From: an uncultured Prevotellaceae bacterium
Lineage (GTDB): Bacteria > Bacteroidota > Bacteroidia > Bacteroidales > Bacteroidaceae
NCBI GenBank assembly: GCA_947169245.1
Contig: CAMVPA010000017.1
Coordinates: forward strand, 1-64,000
DNA: 64,000 bases
Direction: 5' to 3'
Under the pieces are notes generated by a model. The model saw only the letters and a program-made list of their open reading frames with translations. It was not told the origin of the DNA and did no database searches. Positions 42,201 to 50,405 of this stretch are shown one piece after another. The first letter of the stretch is position 1, and each line of letters starts with the position of its first letter. The position numbers and the translations under genes were made by a program.

Positions 42201-44379
42201 ATGCACCAGCATTATATAATGCGGTGTTTATTTCTGCGTAGGTTGTCGTATTGTCATTGACATATTCTATGGTAGCACCACACCCGACGAGCATATTACG
42301 CCATTCGTCAATGGTGGGCAGCTTCCATGTGGCACCAGGGACTGCGGGCGTATGTGCGCCTGCGGCAGCCGAGGCAGCCGACCAATTATAATAAGGGTCA
42401 TAATAATAACTATCACCATCCTGAATGTATTCCCTCTCGTCTTGGAGTGCGATGGCCAAACCTGTCTCGTAATCCATATCTACAAAGGCAATCATACCGG
42501 CAGGAGTTTTGCTGTCTGCTTCTGCCTCTGTCACAGAGTAATAGATGCTACCATCGGTACATACCACCTTGCCTACGTCAGCTGTTGTGACTGCAAGGCT
42601 CAGCGGTTCCGCCTCTGGCGCGTCAGCTATATCGAACGTAAGGCAGGCTCTGGCACGGGCATAGGATGAGTTTCCTTTGTATAATGTGCTGTAATATGCC
42701 AGGTCGCTATTAAACGTCAGGATATGAGCATCAGTATTATCATCATCACTCTCCGTAGCAGTCCAATAGTAATCGTTTGTGTTCAGCGTTGTACCTTCGG
42801 CGGCATCAAGCATCGCATCCATCTCACTATAGCTTAATTTATCATCGTCAACATCACCCGTTGCTCCGCAACCGATGAACATCTGCTTCCACTCCACGAC
42901 GGTAGGCAACTTCCAGGTTCCGTTTGTGACAGCAGGCGTATGTGCCGCAGCTTTATCCAATGCGTAGCTCCAACTAATTGTTTGATATGATGGATCCAAT
43001 TCTGCGTACTCATCCGCCAAAGCGATGGCAATACCCTTCTTGCTACTCATATCTACATAGGTAATCATGGCAGCAGGTGTCTTACTTGCTTCTGTCGCAG
43101 CCGATACCGTAGCGTAGAGACTGCCGTCAGTACACAGTACCTTGCCGACGTCGGTACTCGTCACAACGATGCCGTTGGTGCTTGTGTTTTCTCCCAACGT
43201 AAATGCGAGACAGGCACGGACATTGTAGTCTGCACCCAGGCTGGAAGCAGTGTTGAAACTGGCTTGGCCGTTTTCAAATTCTGGGGCGGTGGCAAACTGC
43301 CCATATTCGCCAGTTTCCACCGTAGCAGACCAATAGTTGCAATCGTTGCCTGTTGTCAACGTTACGCCTTCGGCTGTAGTAAGCTTCGCATCCATCTGAC
43401 TATAGCTTATTACATAATCGTCAACTGTACCCGTTGCTCCGCAACCGATGAGCATCTGCTTCCACTCCATAACGGTAGGCAATTTCCACGTTCCGCCGGC
43501 GACTATTGGCTTGTGTGCCATGGTAGCTAACGTAGCTCTTTCCCATGACATCGTGCTGGTCTCGTCGTTGAGTGCTATTGCCAAACCCGTGCCGCTCTGT
43601 GTGTCGATGTAGGCTATCATGGCAACAGGCGTCTTACTTGCTTCTGTCGCAGCAGTTACCGTAGTGTAGAGGCTGCCGTCGGAACACAGCACCTTGCCGA
43701 TGTCGTTCGTTGTGACAACAATACCGCTGGTGCTGGTGCTTGTGCTTTCTTCCACTGTAAAAGCGAGACAGGCACGGACATTGACATATTGTTCATCCTT
43801 TGACATACTGTAGAAATTCACAGTGCTCTCATCGTAATTGAAATATGCTGTTTCTGCATAAGCATCATAGTAATCTGCAGACCAACAGGTTCCATAGAGT
43901 TCACTATACTCTTGAACATTACTGAGTTTTGAATTTATTTCAGTAGAACTGAAAGTGTTATTAGTAGGCGAATAATCAGCTCCACAGCCGATGAGCATTT
44001 TCTGCCATTCTTGGGTGGTAGGAAGTTTCCATGTGGCACCAGCAACACTATAGGAACCATTGGGGTTGCCTTGCGTTACCCAGTTCTCTATCGTGCTTTC
44101 TGCATCTGTCCATGAAATGTAATCGTTTGCTGCATTCTCCAGCGCTATAGCCAGACCCGTATGGTTTTGGGTGTCGATGTAGGCTATCATGGCCACGGGA
44201 GTCTTGTTCACATTCTCCGCAGCCGTTACTGTTTCATAGAGGCTACCGTCTGTACACAGTACTTTTCCGATGTCGGCCGTCGTGACGGCGAGACCGTCTG
44301 CTTTAGCTCCTACGGCTACTATCAGCAGCAGGGCAAGGAGAAACAGTTGTTTGATTCTTGGTAATAGATGTCTTTTCAT
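39295..44379 (-). CDS. Giant surface protein with four DUF1566-like repeats and BspA-type LRRs
   Basis: 1694-residue secreted protein. After the signal peptide (LFLLALLLIVAVGAKA) come four repeats of about 190 residues, each opening VTTxDIGKVLCTDGSLYxTV and holding WKLPTxxEWKQMLIGCGA, similar to DUF1566/Fib_succ_major-type modules. Then a short beta module (YPVTIDDYYASYVTSNKSEA) and about 350 residues of BspA/LRR_5 repeats (VTSIGQDAFAGY, LTSINIPANVTTLDMGAFAN, IPATVTTIYNNPLYGC) follow. The C-terminal region ends in a sorting motif (YFDLNGRPIAKPAAKGVYVT NGKKVLINK). Likely exported by type IX secretion as a surface adhesin. It is followed by the small acidic protein. Confidence 0.8.
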   Translation of the reverse strand: MKRHLLPRIKQLFLLALLLIVAVGAKADGLAVTTADIGKVLCTDGSLYETVTAAENVNKTPVAMIAYIDTQNHTGLAIALENAANDYISWTDAESTIENWVTQGNPNGSYSVAGATWKLPTTQEWQKMLIGCGADYSPTNNTFSSTEINSKLSNVQEYSELYGTCWSADYYDAYAETAYFNYDESTVNFYSMSKDEQYVNVRACLAFTVEESTSTSTSGIVVTTNDIGKVLCSDGSLYTTVTAATEASKTPVAMIAYIDTQSGTGLAIALNDETSTMSWERATLATMAHKPIVAGGTWKLPTVMEWKQMLIGCGATGTVDDYVISYSQMDAKLTTAEGVTLTTGNDCNYWSATVETGEYGQFATAPEFENGQASFNTASSLGADYNVRACLAFTLGENTSTNGIVVTSTDVGKVLCTDGSLYATVSAATEASKTPAAMITYVDMSSKKGIAIALADEYAELDPSYQTISWSYALDKAAAHTPAVTNGTWKLPTVVEWKQMFIGCGATGDVDDDKLSYSEMDAMLDAAEGTTLNTNDYYWTATESDDDNTDAHILTFNSDLAYYSTLYKGNSSYARARACLTFDIADAPEAEPLSLAVTTADVGKVVCTDGSIYYSVTEAEADSKTPAGMIAFVDMDYETGLAIALQDEREYIQDGDSYYYDPYYNWSAASAAAGAHTPAVPGATWKLPTIDEWRNMLVGCGATIEYVNDNTTTYAEINTALYNAGASTLEQAFQYNSNWYGGQYWSSTVFENEYNNQYAQYAEFKEDVANLGNGTGVEWSKYVRACFTFNVALTKYPVTIDDYYASYVTSNKSEAAEGETVGLTISNIPEGKYVSYVSVGYQIDEYWYSVDVERSNYDDNVFTFTMPAYPVTVDYVYFEDIQSAQVIDGIYYTFNNQYGTAEVAPHPDHEYTGAINVPATCYYNRTYYVTSIGQDAFAGYNDNEITSVSLGSNVRTIRRNAFYNTTLTSLTLNEGLTTIEQYAFRDGNYPIAIPSTVSNISTWAFKGYKGTSMSVAAGNEKYDSRGNCNAIIETAENMIVAGCSATTIPASVTMIGEAAFDGVGLTSINIPANVTTLDMGAFANNPMTAITIPATVTTIYNNPLYGCDKLESITVAEGNPNYDSRDNCNAICDKQKRWVIATCKTTVIPQTITGIGTFAFAYRQDLNEFKVPKHIGIINDNAFAYSNLWNITLTDNDNLIIGRWAFGQCKELRTVKIGHGIRNIDEQVFMGCSNLSNIYVNAPLIPKVKNTTFVVDDAGNIATAKVHVPSASLRTYQKANFWKDLNLVVSDNIQGVKASFTEKQQVPSAARGQNKRLRGGAGVNLTTEEGTIWFAASTAGASAFSITTLAGESCLQMTTLPVNFSNRSDMGFTISGPVKKIDVRVAGNVSNITCSIIDISQDPGNVTVDQTQSIEATSNNAFRNYTFTFSGKEYSKALVSVDIDGQSTAYLGSINIIQGGGDYVIAEADQITVNGIEYSNNLSAPASAADAEAIIDGQPVYVYTTCLPIAPQTSAGLKYYTLNGSTASSLQFKEIEGAPQANTPYLVAVSSTTELSMSIEESVSVTLKKESTNTSSTDAFKFVGTTTGLTNAEAAAAGAYILQDGNVWGKVLTKNFEAYIPPFRAYIVPISNNARQTLIGGFSSDDDTPTTISTMQLTDRDGTTRYFDLNGRPIAKPAAKGVYVTNGKKVLINK

Positions 44380-44405
44380 ATCATTGTGTTTTTTGTATTA
44401 CGGCA

Positions 44406-44413
44406 CAAAGATA
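44406..44413 (-). promoter_or_regulatory. -7 element of the giant LRR surface gene
   Basis: Minus-strand tatctttg, 27 bases before the ATG. No good -33 was found, and the region upstream overlaps the hairpin at 44424. Confidence 0.55.
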
Positions 44414-44423
44414 CGAACAAAAT

Positions 44424-44462
44424 CGTTAACAGCCGCCATCCTTCCCTTAATTATTGTTAACG
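44424..44462 (-). terminator. Inverted repeat after the YcfP-like gene (terminator or operator)
   Basis: Perfect 8-bp arms cgttaaca and tgttaacg, 23 bases apart, followed on the minus strand by attttgttcg. It lies just past the stop of the upstream gene and at the -33 position of the next promoter, so it may do both jobs. Confidence 0.5.
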
Positions 44463-44480
44463 GGAACGATTCTCTTCGTT

Positions 44481-45530
44481 CTACTGTCCGCCAAGGCGGG
44501 CAAAGTACTCGATGATGTCATCCCAAGTCTTGAAGGTGTCGCTGCCGAACTCGATGGGCGTGGCCATGGGTTCGGGCTCGTGGTCGGGCCAGCGGTTGGC
44601 GCAGTTGCCCTGGATGAGGTAGTCGCCGTAGAGCAGGTGGCGCTGGTTGGTGACGACGGTGTGCCCCCAGGCAGGTACGCCGATGTACTCCTGCAGTAGG
44701 GCTTTTAGGTGGACGATGGCATCGGGCGTCATGTCGTAGGACACGAAATAGACTTGGTAGTGCTCAATGAGCTGGCGTACAGCCTTTTGGGCTGAAGGAA
44801 GAAGGATGGTGCCTTTTGGGCAAGGACTACCGGACTGAAGGACTGTTGGCTGCCAGAGTGTCTCGGTGCCGATGTAGACAATGGGGCGCTCACGATGCTC
44901 CTGGCGGTCGTCAATCCAGCGGATAACGGGCACGACGGCGTGCATGAACGAGTGGTCGTTCATGCGGTGCTCGCCATGGAAGGGAATTTTCTGTAAGTAG
45001 GGGCAGATGTCGCGTGTATGTACCAATTCGTCTTTGTCGCCGAAGAGCGCGTAGACGCGGTGCTGCTCGTCGGGGTCGGCGGCGCGGGCGAAGTTTCCCT
45101 CGGTGACAGTGCGGTATTCCTTCACCAATGCTTTGTCGACATAGAATTCCTGCACACCATCCTGTCGCGGCGAGAAGAATTGCTGTTTGCCTGTCAGCCC
45201 GTGTTCCTGCATGGTGTCGGCTATTTGGAAGGCGGGGTTCACGAGGATGCGGTCGTAGCCGTAGAGCATCTCGGCATACATGCCGCCCATCGACGTGCCG
45301 ATGATGAGGTCGGGCTGTTCGTGGTCGCAGGTCTCGCGCAGCAGGTCGATGGCTTCCTGCGGGTGTATGGGCAGGTCGGGGGCGATGACGGTGGCCTGGG
45401 GCAGCACCTCGCGTATGCGGGTGACGGTGCCCGACTGTCCGCTGGAGCCGAAGCCGTGGACGTACATCACTTTCTTGCCGGCGAAGAGCTCGGGGAACTG
45501 CTTGATATAGGGATTACTTGTCTGCTCCAT
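44481..45530 (-). CDS. YqiA/YcfP-like alpha/beta hydrolase fused to a degenerate HAD-type domain
   Basis: 349 residues from the ATG at 45530 (MEQTSNPYIKQFPELFAGKK); the track start lies in a minisatellite. Residues 20-215 are a YqiA/YcfP-type alpha/beta hydrolase (VMYVHGFGSSGQSGTV, nucleophile GTSMGGMYAE, GDKDELVHT, DHSFMHAVVP). Residues about 225-349 resemble the 5'-nucleotidase NT5C-like HAD fold (RHLLYGDYLIQGNCANRW, EFGSDTFKTWDDIIEYF). The usual DMD nucleophile region reads YIGTETLW, so HAD catalysis is doubtful. The substrate of the esterase part is unknown. Confidence 0.75.
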   Translation of the reverse strand: MEQTSNPYIKQFPELFAGKKVMYVHGFGSSGQSGTVTRIREVLPQATVIAPDLPIHPQEAIDLLRETCDHEQPDLIIGTSMGGMYAEMLYGYDRILVNPAFQIADTMQEHGLTGKQQFFSPRQDGVQEFYVDKALVKEYRTVTEGNFARAADPDEQHRVYALFGDKDELVHTRDICPYLQKIPFHGEHRMNDHSFMHAVVPVIRWIDDRQEHRERPIVYIGTETLWQPTVLQSGSPCPKGTILLPSAQKAVRQLIEHYQVYFVSYDMTPDAIVHLKALLQEYIGVPAWGHTVVTNQRHLLYGDYLIQGNCANRWPDHEPEPMATPIEFGSDTFKTWDDIIEYFARLGGQ

Positions 45531-45546
45531 ATTGCTTATGTTTTTT

Positions 45547-45650
45547 GCATCGGACTTTACGGACTGTCTCGGACTGTCTTCTTGCATCGGACTTTACGGA
45601 CTGTCTCGGACTGTCTTCTTGCATCGGACTTTACGGACTGTCTCGGACTT
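45547..45650 (-). repeat. 37-bp minisatellite, about 2.8 copies
   Basis: Units begin gcatcggactttacggactg at 45547, 45584 and 45621, exactly 37 bases apart, with an internal duplication ggactgtctcggactgtct. The array fills the spacer between the PEP-synthase-like stop (45654) and the YcfP-like start (45530). Confidence 0.85.
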
Positions 45651-45653
45651 CTT

Positions 45654-48600
45654 TTATCCGTGTCCGTCCGTTATGTCCTTGGCCAATAGTACGACACCGT
45701 GCTGGCGCTTGCCGTCCATCATGATTTTCAGCGGACGGTCGAAGCGGACGTGGCGCACGTACTCCGTCTCCTCGACGGCAGGCATCTGGTCGAGCACCTG
45801 CTGCTGGATGACGCCGTCGCCCGTGTAGGTGTTGATGGTGAAGTAGCCGACGCCGAACGACGTGAGGTTCTGGAAGAAGTGGGTGCCCTGCGAGGGGTCG
45901 ACGTGGTAGTTCTTGAGACCGGCCTCGACGATGACGCGGGCCGCCGAGATGTGGGGCCACTTGACGGGAATGCCCAGCCAGTAGTCGCTGGAGCCCCAGC
46001 GGCCCGGGCCGATGAGCACGTAGTTCTTGCCCTCGTTGAGGAAGCGCTGGTTGATGCGCTCGATGTGCGAGGCGATGGTGGGGTTGTTGGCAGCGGTGAA
46101 GTCGTCGCCCGTCTTGACGTAGACTACGTCGGAGACGTCCTCGCTGATGCCGTGTCCCAGCGAGTTGTAGCTGCGCAGCAGGCACTGCTCGTCGGGAATC
46201 TGCTGCAGGTCTTCGTCGAGTACCTGCTTGGAGTCGACGATGGGACGTATCTGGAGGAGGTAGAACCCACCCCCGACCCCTCCCGAACGGGAGGGGAGTT
46301 GAGACAGTCCAGACGAATGGGAGTTACCAGCCTCCCCTCCCGTTCGGGATGGGCTGGGGGTGGGTCTTAGGTTGCAGGCAAACTCAATCTCGACGGGACG
46401 CTTCATGGCGTCGGAGCCAAACTTCTGAGCCATCTGCAGCAGCTCGGGCAGCGGGAAGATGCCCTGTTGCAGGACGCCGCAGAAGGAGATGATCTTGCGG
46501 CCGCCCTCGTAGATGCCATCGCGGATGACCTGGTCGACGGGGTCGTAGGTCGAGGCGATGTAGGTGAGGGCGCCGTCCTGGTCGGCCTGCTTCACGCGTA
46601 CCTTTCTTATATTAAAGCCGTCGTCGACCTTGAAGTCGTCGCCGACGTGCGACATGTCGAGGGCGTAGAAGCGGGTCTGCGTCTCGCGCAGTGCCGTCTC
46701 CATCTCGCTGGTCTGCAGCACCTGCGTGGGGTGGTAGGGCGAGACGCGCAGCGTCTGTCCGCCGTCGACGATGTACTTGCCCAGACCGAGTGCCAGCGAG
46801 GCGATGCCCTCCTCGGCTGTCTCGTCGCCGATGGGGTAGTAGTTCAGTGAGCGCAGCACGCCGCTGAAGGTGGGGTAGTAGAGGTCGCCGTGCTGCTGTC
46901 CGATGACCTCCTGCAGGATGACGGCCATCTTCTCCTGGTCGATGACGTTCTGCGTGGCCAGCATGTAGGCCTTGGAGTCGCGGTAGTAGACGGAGGCGTA
47001 GACGCTCTTGATGGCACAGGCCAGCATGCGCAGCATCTCGTACTTGTCCTCCAGATAGGGAATCATGTAGGTGGAGTAGATGCCGGCGAAGGGCTGGTAG
47101 TGGGAGTCCTCCAACAGCGACGACGAGCGCACCGCGATGGGCGCGTCGATGGCGTCGAAGAAGGTGAAGAAGTCGGCAATCAGCGAGTCGGGCAGCTGTG
47201 CCTTCAGGAAGTGCTGGAGTATCACCTCGTCGTCGGCGTCGCTCAGGGCGATGGACCAGAGGTTGTTCTTGTCCATGAACTCGTCGAAGAAGTCGGTGCA
47301 GAGGACGACGGTCTTCGGGATGCTGACCTCGGCACCCTCGAACTGGTTGAGCTCGGGGTGGTGCTTGATGATCTTGTCGAGGAACGCCAGGCCGCGGCCC
47401 TTGCCGCCGAGCGAGCCTTCGCCGATGCGGGCGAAGTGGGCATAGCGGTCGAACTTCAGTCGGTCGAACTCGGCCACGATGCCGATGTTCTTCATGCGGC
47501 GGTACTGCACGATGGCGTCGAAGATGATCTGGCGATGGGCGTCGACGTCCTGCAGCTTGTGCCACGTGACATGCTTGAGGAAGGCCGACACGGGGAAGAT
47601 GGCGCGGGCCGTGAGCCAGCGGCTCATGTGGTTGCGCCGTATGTGGTGGGCCAGCGAGTCGGCAGGAATCTTGAAGATGCTGTCCTGCAGCTGCTTGAGG
47701 CTGGAGACGCGGGCCACCTCGGCCTTGGTGACGGGGTCGCGGAAGACGAAGTCGCCGAAGCCCATGTGCTCCTCCATGAGGTGGTGCAGGTCGACGTTCA
47801 TCTTCGTCGAGTTCTTGTCGATGAAGTGGAAGCCCTCGGCCTTGGCCTTCTCGGCGTTGATGGTCTCTGAGGAGTCGAGAATCAGTGGCACGTACTCGTC
47901 GCGGCGGCGAATCTCGCGCAGCAGTTTCAGGCCTGCCTCGGGGTCGCCCTCCTCGACGTGACTCAGTCGGCCGGGCACTGTCTTCATGGGGAAGCGGGTG
48001 TCGGAGATGACGCCCAGCGTGTTCTCGTGATACTTCTCATAGAGGGCCATGGCCTCCTCGTAGTTGGTGGCGAGCACCACCTTCGGACGTCCGCGCTTGC
48101 GCTGTGCGGCGGCGTGGGGGTTCAGGGCCTCTGTCGAGAATCGCTTCGACTGCGCCAGGATGTAGTTATAGAGGTTGGGCAGCACCGAGGAGTAGAAGCG
48201 TATGTTGTCTTCGACGAGCAGAATCATCTGCACGCCGGCCTCGCGGATGTCATGTTCGATGTTCATCTTGTCCTCCAGCAGCTTGATGATAGACATGATG
48301 AGGTTGGTGTTGCCGAGCCAGCAGAAGACGTAGTCGAAGACCGACATGTCCTCGTCCTGGATGCGCTTGGTGATGCCGTGCGAGAAGGGCGTCAGCACCA
48401 CGCAGGGAATGTTGGGGTGGGCGGCCTTGACCTCGCGGGCCACGGTGAAGGCGTCGTTGTCGGCATTGCCCGGCATACAGATGACCAGGTCGATGTCGGT
48501 GGTGTGGAGCACCTCGTTGGCCTCCTCGGTGGTCGACACCTGCGTGAAGGTGGGCGGGTAGCGCATGCCGAGCTCCATGTACTCGTCAAAGATCTTCTCA

Positions 48601-48752
48601 TCGATGCGGCCGTCGTCCTCAAGCATGAACGCGTCGTAGGGGTTGGCCACGATGAGGACATTGAAGATGCGTCGTGTCATCAGGTTGACGAACGACACGT
48701 CCTTCAGATAGAACTGGTTCCACTCCTGTGGTATGGTCGTAGTCTCGGTCAT
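45654..48752 (-). CDS. PEP-synthase-like ATP-grasp protein with N-terminal receiver-like domains
   Basis: 1032-residue cytoplasmic protein. Residues about 28-150 and 170-340 resemble response-regulator receiver folds (RRIFNVLIVANPYDAFMLED, GVQMILLVEDNIRFYSSVLP, DEYVPLILDSSETINAEKAK). From about 440 a PPDK/PEP-synthase N-terminal nucleotide-binding domain follows (IGEGSLGGKGRGLAFLDKII, DAPIAVRSSSLLEDSHYQPF). The swivelling His and PEP-binding domains of true PEP synthase are absent. The role is unknown; a phosphotransfer or sensory function is inferred. Residues about 797-830 (LRPTPSPSRTGGEAGNSHSS) are a translated palindromic repeat inserted just before the conserved FYLLQIRPIV strand. Confidence 0.8.
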   Translation of the reverse strand: MTETTTIPQEWNQFYLKDVSFVNLMTRRIFNVLIVANPYDAFMLEDDGRIDEKIFDEYMELGMRYPPTFTQVSTTEEANEVLHTTDIDLVICMPGNADNDAFTVAREVKAAHPNIPCVVLTPFSHGITKRIQDEDMSVFDYVFCWLGNTNLIMSIIKLLEDKMNIEHDIREAGVQMILLVEDNIRFYSSVLPNLYNYILAQSKRFSTEALNPHAAAQRKRGRPKVVLATNYEEAMALYEKYHENTLGVISDTRFPMKTVPGRLSHVEEGDPEAGLKLLREIRRRDEYVPLILDSSETINAEKAKAEGFHFIDKNSTKMNVDLHHLMEEHMGFGDFVFRDPVTKAEVARVSSLKQLQDSIFKIPADSLAHHIRRNHMSRWLTARAIFPVSAFLKHVTWHKLQDVDAHRQIIFDAIVQYRRMKNIGIVAEFDRLKFDRYAHFARIGEGSLGGKGRGLAFLDKIIKHHPELNQFEGAEVSIPKTVVLCTDFFDEFMDKNNLWSIALSDADDEVILQHFLKAQLPDSLIADFFTFFDAIDAPIAVRSSSLLEDSHYQPFAGIYSTYMIPYLEDKYEMLRMLACAIKSVYASVYYRDSKAYMLATQNVIDQEKMAVILQEVIGQQHGDLYYPTFSGVLRSLNYYPIGDETAEEGIASLALGLGKYIVDGGQTLRVSPYHPTQVLQTSEMETALRETQTRFYALDMSHVGDDFKVDDGFNIRKVRVKQADQDGALTYIASTYDPVDQVIRDGIYEGGRKIISFCGVLQQGIFPLPELLQMAQKFGSDAMKRPVEIEFACNLRPTPSPSRTGGEAGNSHSSGLSQLPSRSGGVGGGFYLLQIRPIVDSKQVLDEDLQQIPDEQCLLRSYNSLGHGISEDVSDVVYVKTGDDFTAANNPTIASHIERINQRFLNEGKNYVLIGPGRWGSSDYWLGIPVKWPHISAARVIVEAGLKNYHVDPSQGTHFFQNLTSFGVGYFTINTYTGDGVIQQQVLDQMPAVEETEYVRHVRFDRPLKIMMDGKRQHGVVLLAKDITDGHG
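46265..46365 (-). repeat. 101-bp inverted-repeat element in frame inside the PEP-synthase-like gene
   Basis: Two 34-base arms (acccacccccgacccctccc.. and ..ctgggggtgggt) are near-perfect inverted complements. Each carries its own small palindrome (ctcccgaacgggag / ctcccgttcgggat). They are separated by 33 bases. The element is in frame and has no stop in the used frame. Single arms of the same kind occur at 22669 and 24208. Confidence 0.85.
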
Positions 48753-48827
48753 GGGGCTTATAGGGCTAATGGGGCCAATGGGGCTAATGGGACTAATGGG
48801 GCTAATGGGGCTAATGGGGCCTATGGG
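48753..48827 (-). repeat. 9-bp tandem array filling the rseP/PEP-synthase-like spacer
   Basis: Degenerate ggggctaat units, about eight copies, run from right after the rseP stop to the base before the next ATG. The array therefore replaces any normal ribosome-binding region. Confidence 0.8.
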
Positions 48828-50366
48828 CTACATATAGCCCAGCCAGCGTAAGATGTCGTTAAGGTTGGCCACCACCATCAGCAGGATGAGGATGCCGAAG
48901 CCGACGTACTCTGCACGTATCATGAACTGCTCAGAGGGCTTGCGGCGCGTGATGGCCTCGTAGAGGAGGAACAGCACATGGCCGCCGTCGAGCGCGGGGA
49001 TGGGCAGGATGTTCATGAAGGCGAGGATGATGCTGAGGAACGCCGTCATCTTCCAGAACAGGTACCAGTCCCAGACGGGCGGGAAGAGACTGCCGATGGC
49101 TCCGAAGCCGCCCAGCGACTTGGCGCCGTCGGCGGTGAAGACATACTTCATGTCGTCGACATAGCCGGCCAGCACGTTCCAGCCGTACTTGATGCCGGCG
49201 GGAATGCTCTCAAAGAAGCCGTACTCGCGGGTGTAGGGCTTGTAGAGCGAGCTGATGGAGCGGGCCATGAAGCCCAGCTTCAGGTCTTCGGTGAGCACCA
49301 CCTGCTTGGTGAACACGCCGTATTCGGTATGTTCCACCTTCGTGGGTACAGTCACACCGTTTATGGTAGTACCTGTAGAGTCAATGTACGTGTCGCGCTG
49401 TGTTCCCTTGAAGGTCAGGGTGACGGTGCGCACCTTCAGGCTGTCGGCGTGGGTCTTGGCTACGGCCAGCTGGTCGCCTAAGCGTCCCAGCTCATAGAGG
49501 AACGTGTTGTGCGAGTCAATGGCGTGGCCGTTGATAGACAGGATCTTGTCGCCCGCCTCCAGACCGATAGACTCAGCGGGTGAACCGCTGAGCACACTGT
49601 CAATCTCGGCGGGAATGAACGGCTCCACAAAGCGGGGCTCCGACTGGAGCATGTTCAGCAGGTTCAGGTCGCCGGGCAGCGAGACGTGCTCGTGCTTGCC
49701 GTTGCGTACCACCTCGACGTCGTGAGCCTCAGAGAGCATGCGGTAGAGGTCGGCCGAGAAGTCCTTGAACAGCTTGCCGTCGGCAGCCACCAGGATGTCG
49801 CGGTCCTGGAAGCCATACTGCTTGGCCTCCTTGTTGAACTTCATGGCAATCTCGCCTGCCGGGATGTAGGTGTCGCCCCAGTAGAAGAGGATCATCGCAT
49901 AGATGAACAGCGCCAGCAGGAAGTTCACCAGCACGCCGCCCACCATGATGAGCAGACGCTGCCACACGGGCTTCGTGCGGAACTCCCAGGGGTGTGTCTC
50001 CTCGCTGAGCTTCTGGTTGGTCTCGTCAATCATACCGTCGATGGCGCAGTAGCCACCCAGCGGCAGCCAGCCCAGACCGTACTCCGTACCAACGTACTCC
50101 TTCTTCACGGTCTTGGTCACCTTACCGTCCTTGTCGGTCTCCTCAATCTCCTTCTCGGGCACCACCTCGGGCTTCAGCTTCAGCAGCCGGCGCAGCCACG
50201 TGTCGTAGGTGCTCAGCAGGTGGAACTTGGGATTGAAGAACAGGTAGAACCTCGACACGCGCACCTTGAAGAGCTTGGCGAAGGTGAAGTGCCCCAGTTC
50301 GTGGAGCAACACAAGCAGGCTGATAGCCAGCATGAACTGTAACAGTCTTATCAGAAAAATATCCAT
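48828..50366 (-). CDS. rseP: Site-2 intramembrane zinc metalloprotease RseP
   Basis: Inner-membrane protease that cleaves anti-sigma factors or signal-peptide remnants within the membrane. The catalytic HELGH is in the first membrane segment (ISLLVLLHELGHFTFAKLFK). A PDZ region follows (VLSGSPAESIGLEAGDKILS), and the second catalytic motif is near the C-terminus (PIPALDGGHVLFLLYEAITR). 512 residues with a charged insertion (EKEIEETDKDGKVTKTVKKE), a little longer than E. coli RseP. It sits directly downstream of dxr, the usual Bacteroidetes and proteobacterial neighbour. Confidence 0.94.
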   Translation of the reverse strand: MDIFLIRLLQFMLAISLLVLLHELGHFTFAKLFKVRVSRFYLFFNPKFHLLSTYDTWLRRLLKLKPEVVPEKEIEETDKDGKVTKTVKKEYVGTEYGLGWLPLGGYCAIDGMIDETNQKLSEETHPWEFRTKPVWQRLLIMVGGVLVNFLLALFIYAMILFYWGDTYIPAGEIAMKFNKEAKQYGFQDRDILVAADGKLFKDFSADLYRMLSEAHDVEVVRNGKHEHVSLPGDLNLLNMLQSEPRFVEPFIPAEIDSVLSGSPAESIGLEAGDKILSINGHAIDSHNTFLYELGRLGDQLAVAKTHADSLKVRTVTLTFKGTQRDTYIDSTGTTINGVTVPTKVEHTEYGVFTKQVVLTEDLKLGFMARSISSLYKPYTREYGFFESIPAGIKYGWNVLAGYVDDMKYVFTADGAKSLGGFGAIGSLFPPVWDWYLFWKMTAFLSIILAFMNILPIPALDGGHVLFLLYEAITRRKPSEQFMIRAEYVGFGILILLMVVANLNDILRWLGYM

Positions 50367-50405
50367 TGTTATTTGTCGTTATTTCGTTATGTCGGGATTT
50401 CTGGA

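Noticed and set aside
46890-47870. 326-residue plus-strand ORF opposite the PEP-synthase-like gene
   Set aside because: Val/Asp/Glu/Leu-biased shadow of codons on the minus strand, no motif, no promoter.
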